Source: Phallusia fumigata
Taxonomy: Eukaryota; Chordata; Ascidiacea; Phlebobranchia; Ascidiidae
Direction: 5' to 3'
NCBI GenBank assembly: GCA_008931825.1
Contig: QXVZ01023539.1
Span: forward strand, 1 to 35,199
Length of the DNA stretch: 35,199 bases
The stretch's first letter is position 1. The number at the start of each line of letters is the position of its first letter. Of this stretch, positions 22,501 through 31,500 are shown one piece after another. The notes beneath the pieces are model-generated. The model was given only the letters and a program-made list of their open reading frames with translations, was not told the DNA's origin and did no database searches. A program made the position numbers and the translations under genes.

Positions 22501-25500
22501 GTGTCGTTTCCTCTTACATCTAACCGAAATTGGAAGTAGAAATATTGTTGTGGCTTNTTAAATTAAAAAGGCTTTCAAGGCTACTCTAACAAAATTTGGC
22601 ATCAAGCAAGCAGTTCTTCTCAAAATTCCAGGAAACAACCTAAAACCCCTTGTACCAACCCTTCCACGCATCCATCATAATCGCACACAACTAATCCTAA
22701 TAACCCAACGCTCATCCACCAAAATGTCACACAAACCTCGTGCAAAATCATTTTCTCCCTTTCCTTCGCCATGCGGTTCATGTGGCCCAGCTGGTCTGCA
22801 GGAAAAACAAAACAGCGTTCAATTATTCATTCCCCCCCTGCGTCATAGTGACGTCATGGGCGCACAAACCTCTCAGCACGAGATTTTCTTCCTCCGCCTC
22901 CTGGAGGGCAAGTCGTAATGCTTCGACCTCATCCTCGAGAAACTGGACGTCGCTCGTTGTGGCTTTCTTCGACTGCTCGGCATTTGCGCTTTCCTGTTCA
23001 TAGATATTAGTAAGCTTTTGTGCAGTTGGAATAAAATGCCTTAATCAAAAAACAGAACTGCCAGAGAGCTTGTATAATCTTGTGGGAAATAAAATGCAGT
23101 TTCAGTTTTCCCATGTTCTTAACAATTCAGCTTGGTAGTGGGAAGTCAATCTCACCCATTCCTCCACTTGCTTCATCAGATTCCCGTTCTCCATCTCCAG
23201 CTGCATCACCCTGCGTCCGAGAACTCCCGCCTGATCCTCCGCCATCCGGATGCGGATCTTCAGATCCTTCGTCCTCCACTCCTCGCTCTCCAGGGATCGC
23301 AGAGGAAGCAAAATCTCACCGTAGATGCGACGATAATTTTCGTTCGTTTCTTGGATTGAATCCTGCGTTAGAACGGGTTCTTTAAATTAAACAATTTTAT
23401 AAACTCCATCATCCAATACCCCTCTTAAGGGGTTAGAGCCGATTTACTGATTTACCCCCATAGCAAGTCCAGGGTATTTTGCACGCAACTAAAACTGACA
23501 TCTATTAAATATTCTGTTGCAGATTCCACAAATCTGTCGACCAGTGGGGGAAGCGATGTTTTAGGCCAAAAACAAAAGACTTATTATTTTCACATGCGAC
23601 AGCTATGTCGGGACTACATGTTAAAAATTTTCATTTGTTGGTGCGTAAAACGATAGTTTTTTTTGACTTCTGGTATTTCGTTAGTAAAATTTATAAATTT
23701 CGAAACAGACTTAATACCATTCTGAAAATTATATTCGTGTTTCTTTGCCTTAAAATAGATTATTGACCGACAAAACTGATAGAGTTCTTGGTCACTTATA
23801 ACAACTGCAGATCCATTGCATAACATATCAGGAGAACATAAATACCAGCGTTTGGTTGAAACACATCTTTGGTAGGTGATCAACTGAGCAACTTGTTACA
23901 TGTTAAGTTTTTTTAACAACTTGTAAAACCTTTTTGGGAACACAAATATGCGTACAAACCAAGTATCAAATTTTCGTCACCCATGACTATTTCAAAAGTA
24001 AAAGAATGTTAAATTTGCACTTAAAGTTTGTTTAGTCATCGCCTAAATTTGTTGTCATTCAAAATACGTTCTCGACGATTAAGTTGGTGTTGAGATTTTA
24101 ATATCGTGCCAACGTTGCGGCTTAAGCCAAATAATTACGTTGTGATCGCCAAAATCTTTGCGCGTTGGAAAGTACCAAGGTCAATGAGGTCGAAAATTAA
24201 CTTGATAACAAACTCACGCCGGTTTGTCAAGCCACATCAACACGCAACTGCATTTGTGGTTGAAAGTATACGCCAAGTAGTCATCTTGAGCTTAACGTTT
24301 GGGCTCCATATATTTGACAGAGAAAGATGACAGAGAAGCCAACTTATCAAGAAAAATCTGATCAGTTCAAAGTTCAAAGTTCAAAAAGCTTGTGATAGCA
24401 ATAAATCATACAATCACGTGACAGCTTGACCTTATAATGACGAAATACTTCGACATGTCGTAAACGTCAAAATGTTTGCCAATGTAAAATCAATTCCCGT
24501 CTCCTCCGTATGTTTTTTGCCCAACCATCGGTGCCAGCAAATCGTAAATGTTTGTAGCTTTCGAGAAGGCGGCTACGTCACTGGAAAAAGTGTTACGTCA
24601 TCCGTGTAAACCCCGGACGTTTGCTTAGGGATGAAATAATTCATGGTAAAACCGATTTTTATAATTCCAAGGTTCAACAACATTTTCATTGTTTACCAAA
24701 ATTGGCGTTTTAAGCTTTGGAATTACAACCAAAAGGATTGGTTGTGATGGGCAATAATATGTTATGTGTCGTTTCCTCTTACATCTAACCGAAATTGGAA
24801 GTAGAAATATTGTTGTGGCTTGTGGGGTTTATAGGTATCTCAATCAAGATAAGAGTTTCTAGGTGAAGAAAACTGGAACATATTTTCTCACAACCGTGTA
24901 ACGATTATTTTCACCGCAGTTCAAGCACATAACCTTTCCATGGGAATTGTTTATCGGAATAACAACTCCAGTCTGAGTGATCTCACTTACCCGCTCCTTT
25001 TCGACTTCCACGAGTCGGCACAAGACAGCTTTTCGCTCCTCGTCGTAGAAACGAACTTGCCTCTGTAATTCCGGAATAGTTTGTCTGTGGGAGGATGGTG
25101 GTTCCGGTTCGGTGGGCACTGATGAAGCGTGAAGGCTCATCTGGTCGACCTAAATAAGATTTTGTTGTCAATACGAGGTCGATGGTTTACCATCTGGTAC
25201 AAAATAATCTGGTACAAAATATTCGGTAAAAAAGTTCACTAAAACCTGATAAAATCCAAGCATAAATTAAGTATAGTTTAAATCAAAATTGAATCTTAAC
25301 GGTAAATTTCTAACCTAATAAGACAATAAGGCTATCTGACTTATTCGTAAGCAGTTACATGAGTTTTAGCTTACCATGTTACGAAGACTGTGAACTTCTT
25401 TTTCGTAAATATCTTTTTCCACTTCGGCCGTCAACATTTTCTCGCGAAGATCGTTGTTCTGATTTTCCGTCTGTTACATGAAAATTGTTACATCGGTTTC

Positions 25501-28500
25501 AGTCGTTTTCATGTGTATTATCACAACGGGCTAGCAAGAGTTTAGTTCTAGTGGAGCATTAAGTGTAATGTATTTATTTCGTGCTCCTCAAGGTTGTACC
25601 TTTGCGCGGATGTTTAGGGATTGGTAAAAGTTTTTCAACTACGACACAGATACAAACTTTTAGGTAAATAAAATTACGCGACCGAAGCAACAATGTCAGT
25701 CGTGCATCAGCGCAAATACAAACTGTGGTTTGCCACCAACGAAGAGTCAACAAAATCCAATGAGGCATAGCGCTCTGAGGTTATTTACGAGCCAATCCTT
25801 CACAGTGTGGCCACTCACCTTTTGAAGTTTTTCATCTGCCGCCTGAAGTTCCCAGTGCAGGGAAACCGCCACGTGGCGACATAACTTGGTTTCCTCCTCA
25901 AGTTCCGTGATTCGCTCCGTGTCGGCCGAGATCGCGTCGGATCTGAAAGTAGAAAAATCCTAATAAACCAAGCTGTTTAGTGAAACTTATTAACACCTTG
26001 GCAGTGGGAAGCTTTGACAACAGGTTGCTAATAGCAAGTTGTGGAAAGTAAATTTTAAACAACAAACTTAGTGTTGTTTGCTATATGCTGTTAACACATA
26101 CTTTTGTCAATAAACGCTTCATTCCACATCAAAAAAGAGACGCATTTTAGTTGCTGGAATGACATGATAACGAAAAAAATCCTATATTAACTCAATCTGA
26201 AATCCAAAGGAAACAAAGCCAGGAGAATTGATACAACAAAGTACAAGAATTGGTACAAAAACACTAAACTTAAACACAAAAATCGTGACACATCGCTTGG
26301 GAAACACTGTTCTGGTAAACAGCTAATTGCATTTTCTGTAGAAAGACGACAGACCCCCACCTCATCAACTCGTACTCCAGGATTCTGCAGTTGCGTTTAG
26401 TAGCTTGAAGTTCCTTCCTCATCTCCTGCAGCTTATCCGAGTCTTTGTTCATGTCGCAATCAAAATCATCGTAGAGTTCGTAAGCTTCAAACACAACTTG
26501 CTCCAGGTCGTTGAGGAGAGTGATGGTGGCGTTGTTCACATCGATTCGCGACTGTGATGGCGATTTATATTTCAAGGTTATGAAAATTCAATAACAGAGT
26601 CGAACATTTGGTTCCATTTTGCACTTAATCAGTTAGCAGTGATGCCGATCAGCTATATGGAATACTTGCATATACAGCTTTACGCCAGGCATGCAAAAGC
26701 TTGATGCCGACCTAAAATTCCGCTAACCTGAAACCTCAGACGGAAACACATAACTTGCCATTTAGTGGCACTCAATTCAGTGCTAATAAAATATGAGTTA
26801 CTTAAAACACGGCTTAAAAGAACATTTAGAAAATACTTATTATCTCTAATACGGTGTTACTGTTCATTTGAGCATTAGCAACAACCACCACAGCACCCAC
26901 TAACCTTATGTTGTGTGGAAAGGTGTTCTCTCATCCGCCGCAGTCGGTTGTGGATGTGTTTGCTGCGAGCTTGGAGGTGGAAGCGAAAGTAAGAGTTCGG
27001 TGTAAGATCGGCACTCAGCTCCTTCGCAAACTCCTCATCATAAGTGAGTGATGACTTGTCATCCGCATACTCCTCTGTCGGTGTCGAAGATAGCGAGGAA
27101 TCCACGAACGACGTGGTGGTGACGGATGAATCTGTCAACTCGGACTTGTCGAACTGAAACAACTCCCCGAAGTCTAAGCGTTTCGCGTCGGTCTGTGACG
27201 CAGCGTGGTGAAAGTCGAGTTGCTCGAAACTCGACAAATCAGTTTGCACAGCTCGGTTGTGGACATAATCCACGACTGCAGAGTCTTTCAAACTCTTGCA
27301 TCTACGCAACTTGTTCTTCTGCATCCCTCCCCTGCCGCCACGTACCACGACACCGCTGTCAATCTCAGTGACATCATCGCTTCGTCGCTGTTTATACGAC
27401 GTCGCATATTTGCTCCTCGCCTGCTGGAGTCTCGGCTTACCTGTGACGTCACAATGGTGCCCCCTTCCAGCACCTCGCGGCTTCTGGAACTTCTCGTCAA
27501 ATCGCGCCGCTGGCCCAGCAACACTTTCATACTGGAAGCTGTAATATTGTTTGTTGGCTTTCTTGTCGCCGTAGAGAACAGGAGTTCGTCGCCAGCTTGT
27601 GGATTTGAGCGGAGGGTGGGTTTTGGTTGGAGCAACCACTTCGCCATCGCTCATCGACAGGGAAGGTTCCAGATGTTGTTTTACGACGATCAGAGAGCTC
27701 GCTGGGCCTTCGGATAGAAAGTTGCTGTCCTGAAAATTAATTGAAACGCTTTCGTCAGTCAGGCACCAAAACATAGAAGTACAAAAACATTACACAGGAC
27801 GAATTTACGGGAAATGATAGTATTTAGTGCAAGGTAAAAATAGGTTTACTAGGTTTAGTTGAGTAGAAAGCAAGTTTATGCCGCACAGAAGCCAGAACAT
27901 GTAAGTTGTATGTCGGTAAAATAAAACTTGTGTCAACCAGGATAATGTTGCGTATTGTTTTGTTCTATAAAAGGACGCTGGTNCTGAAAGTAGAAAAATC
28001 CTAATAAACCAAGTTGTTTAGTGAAACTTATTAAAACCTTGGCAGTGGGAAGTTTTGACAACAGGTTGCTAATAGCAAGTTGTGGAAAGTAAATTTAAAA
28101 CAACAAACTTAGTGTTGTTTGCTATGCTTTTGACACATACTTTTGTCAATAAACGCTTCACCTCACCACAAAAAAGAGACGCATTTTAGTTGCTGGAATG
28201 AAGTGATAACGAAAAAAATCCTATATTAACGCAATCTGAAATCCAAAGGAAAGCAAGCCAGGAGAATTGATACAACAAAGTACAAGAATTGGTACAAAAA
28301 CACTAAACTTAAACACAAAAATCGTGGCACATCGCTTGGGAAACACTGTTCTGATAAACAGCTAATTGCATTTTCTGTAGAAAGACGACAGACCCCCACC
28401 TCATCAACTCGTACTCCAGGATCCTGCAGTTGCGTTTAGTAGCTTGCAGTTCCTTCCTCATCTCCTGCAGCTTATCCGAGTCTTTGTTCATGTCGCAATC

Positions 28501-31500
28501 AAAATCATCGTAAAGTTCGTAAGCTTCAAACACAACTTGCTCCAGGTCGTTGAGGAGAGTGATGGTGGCGTTGTTCACATCGATTCGCGACTGTGATGGC
28601 GATTTATATTTCAGGGGTTTTGAAAATTAAATAACAGAGTCGAACATTTGGTTCCATTTTGCACTCAATCAGTTAGCAGTGATGCCGATCAGCTATATGG
28701 AATACTTGCATATACAGCTTTACGCCAGGCATGCAAAAGCTTGATGCCGACCTAAACTTCCGCTAATCTGAAACCTCAGACGGAAACACATAACTTGCCA
28801 TTTAGTGGCACTCAATTCAGTGCTAATAAAATATGAGTTACTTAAAACACGGCTTAAAAGAACAATTAGAAAATACTTATTATCTCTAATACGGTGTTAC
28901 TGTTCATTTCAGCATTAGCAACAACACACAAACCTTATGTTGTGTGGAAAGGTGTTCTCTCATCCGTCGCAGTCGGTTGTGGATGTGTTTGCTGCGAGCT
29001 TGGAGGTGGAAGCGAAAGTAAGAGTTCGGAGTAAGATCGGCACTCAGCTCCTTCGCAAACTCCTCATCATAAGTGAGTGATGACTTGTCATCCGCATACT
29101 CCTCGGTCGGTGTCGAAGATAGCGAGGAATCCACGAACGACGTGGTGGTGACGGATGAATCTGTCAACTCGGATTTGTCGAACTGAAACAACTCCCCGAA
29201 GTCTAAGCGTTTCGCGTCGGTCTGTGACGCAGCGTGGTGAAAGTCAAGTTGCTCGAAACTCGACAAATCAGTTTGCACAGCTCGGTTGTGGACATAATCC
29301 ACGACTGCAGAGTCTTTCAAACTCTTGCATCTACGCAACTTGTTCTTCTGCATCCCTCCCCTGCCGCCACGTACCACAACTCCACTGTCAATCTCAGTAA
29401 CATCATCGCTTCGTCGCTGTTTATACGACGTCGCATATTTGCTCCTCGCCTGCTGGAGTCTCGGCTTACCTGTGACGTCACAATGGTGCCCCCTTCCAGC
29501 ACCTCGCGGCTTCTGGAACTTCTCGTCAAATCGCGCCGCTGGCCCAGCAACACTTTCATACTGGAAGCTGTAATATTGTTTGTTGGCTTTCTTGTCGCCG
29601 TAGAGAACAGGAGTTCGTCGCCAGCTTGTGGATTTGAGCGGAGGGTGGGTTTTGGTTGGAGCAACCACTTCGCCATCGCTCATCGACAGGGAAGGTTCCA
29701 GATGTTGTTTTACGACGATCAGAGAGCTCGCTGGGCCTTCGGATAGAAAGTTGCTGTCCTGAAAATTAATTGAAACGCTTTCGTCAGTCAGGCACCAAAA
29801 CATAGAAGTACAAAAACATTACACAGGACGAATTTACGGGAAATGATAGTATTTAGTGCAAGGTAAAAATAGGTTTACTAGGTTTAGTTGAGTAGAAAGC
29901 AAGTTTATGCCGCACAGAAGCCAGAACATGTAAGTTGTATGTCGGTAAAATAAAACTTGTGTCAACCAGGATAATGTTGCGTATTGTTTTGTTCTATAAA
30001 AGGACGCTGGTTATTTGAGACACGAACCTGACAGTTTGTTAAAAGTATATCAGTATAAAGCGTCCTGGATTGTTTTATTTGCTGCACTGTACTTGTATAC
30101 TTATGTCGTCCAGTGCTAAATCCAGCATATTTATGTTCATAATTATGAACAAGACTGCGTTCCAAAGTATGTTGGCAGTGGTACGACCTACCTAACTTAG
30201 CCATTTTTTCTCGAGCTTATTTAAACCAAACGTTGTTCTATAAATTAAATGTTGCCGTGTAAAAAGTATTGAAACGTGTGCAATGGCACAAAAACACACG
30301 AAACTGTGCACCCGTCCTAAGTATACAACCCAACCATCAAATTCTGCAAAGCTCAAGTCGTAACGCATTTGTCAGTCGCTTTCAGCATTGTGAAAAGTTG
30401 GTGGTAAACTGAAGATAGATTCTAGCAATTAGTGGGATGATTCAGACTGCTGTGGCAAGCTTAAGTAGGCACTTAACCTTAAGTGACAAACTATATTTGT
30501 CTCCATCGTAACTCTTCAGAGATAACAATGCGAAAACAAAACCCATGTCAAGCGTGCAATTATTCATGGGGCCGACGAAGACGTCAGAAGTTTCAAATTG
30601 TTGGGTATTAAGGACGTTGCAGTGGTAACAAGTTGGTTGCGTCATCTACAAATTGAGTTTGAACCAATGCTCACATTTCAATACAAAAACGACACTAGTA
30701 CAGACACCCGCATAACAGCAATTCAAATTTCTCCCACGCCAAATCCATTATTCTCAAAATAAATCTAAACTTTGCATACAAGCCATCTACAAACAATACT
30801 ACATACTTCGCAGACAGGCAAAAGTGGAGAGCAACTACAACATTGTAATGTCATGTGGTTTGACACTTTTGTGGTTAATTTTCATTCACTGACGCTACTT
30901 GTCCGACAAGATGACCTGACATGCCACAGACAAACCTGTAATAGACGTCTAAAAGCTATTTTGAAAATGATGTTGAAACACAAACTCCAAAACTCGTAAA
31001 CCACAATATATTTTTGCACAATGAAGTTACCTTGTATTCACATGACGTTGAAACAGGGGTCAGCTCCTGCCACTTCTGCCTCTGATGAGGACGCTTTTTC
31101 TCACTCCTCCTCAGTAGATCGTTGGAGGAGAAGTGATCCAGGAGATGTTGTGGAAAATGGCGTTTGTGGGAGTGAGGTTGGAGGACGTGAAGAGTCGGAG
31201 TCTCCAGGAAAGTTACGCGTCCTCCTCCTCCTCCTCCTGGGTGCTGGGAACAGTTAGGGACGGTGTTAGTTAGAGGAAAAATTGATTACTTGGTAAGTTT
31301 GCTTGACAAAGAATTGGTGTTGGCCTGAATTGCTAATATGTCGCTCAGACAGAACTTACATGTTTGTCGACAACGCAAGTATATAAGTCAATAGTTGGTT
31401 GTTAAAAATTGCGTATCACTTCTGTTTAGGTGTATTTGTTTTCCGTTTTCTCTTCGAGGCCAGCGGGGCACAAACATTGACAAGTTTTTATTTAAATTGG

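Larger units (their letters stand above)
20482..22556 (+). repeat. Duplicated block 2, left copy
   Basis: Matches 22558-24821, with an N at 22557 between the copies. For about 1.19 kb (20482 to about 21675) I saw only two substitutions. The copies then diverge abruptly, and the right copy has about 170 extra bases. The final 330 bases are again nearly identical. Confidence 0.9.
22558..24821 (+). repeat. Duplicated block 2, right copy
   Basis: Partner of 20482-22556. It includes an insertion of roughly 170 bases at about 23781-23949 without obvious inverted ends, and an AGTTCAA run near 24364-24385 with three units against two in the left copy. Confidence 0.9.
25943..27982 (+). repeat. Duplicated block 3, left copy
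   Basis: About 2.04 kb, matching 27984-30012, with an N at 27983. It contains coiled-coil exons 4 and 5. Confidence 0.9.
27984..30012 (+). repeat. Duplicated block 3, right copy
   Basis: Starts right after the N with CTGAAAGTAG, the sequence found at 25943, and matches until 30012, where the left copy is cut. Confidence 0.9.

Noticed and set aside
27205..27717. 170-codon plus-strand open frame (and its copy at 29234)
   Set aside because: It is the antisense shadow of coiled-coil exon 4; substitutions are silent only in the minus-strand frame.
31221..31238. (CCT)6 tract as a CRISPR or satellite array
   Set aside because: It is a short triplet run inside an exon; no spacer structure.
31021..31257. 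Plus-strand open frame ending in a leucine run
   Set aside because: It is antisense to exon 3, whose minus-strand splice sites and phase fit; the leucines come from the CCT repeat.
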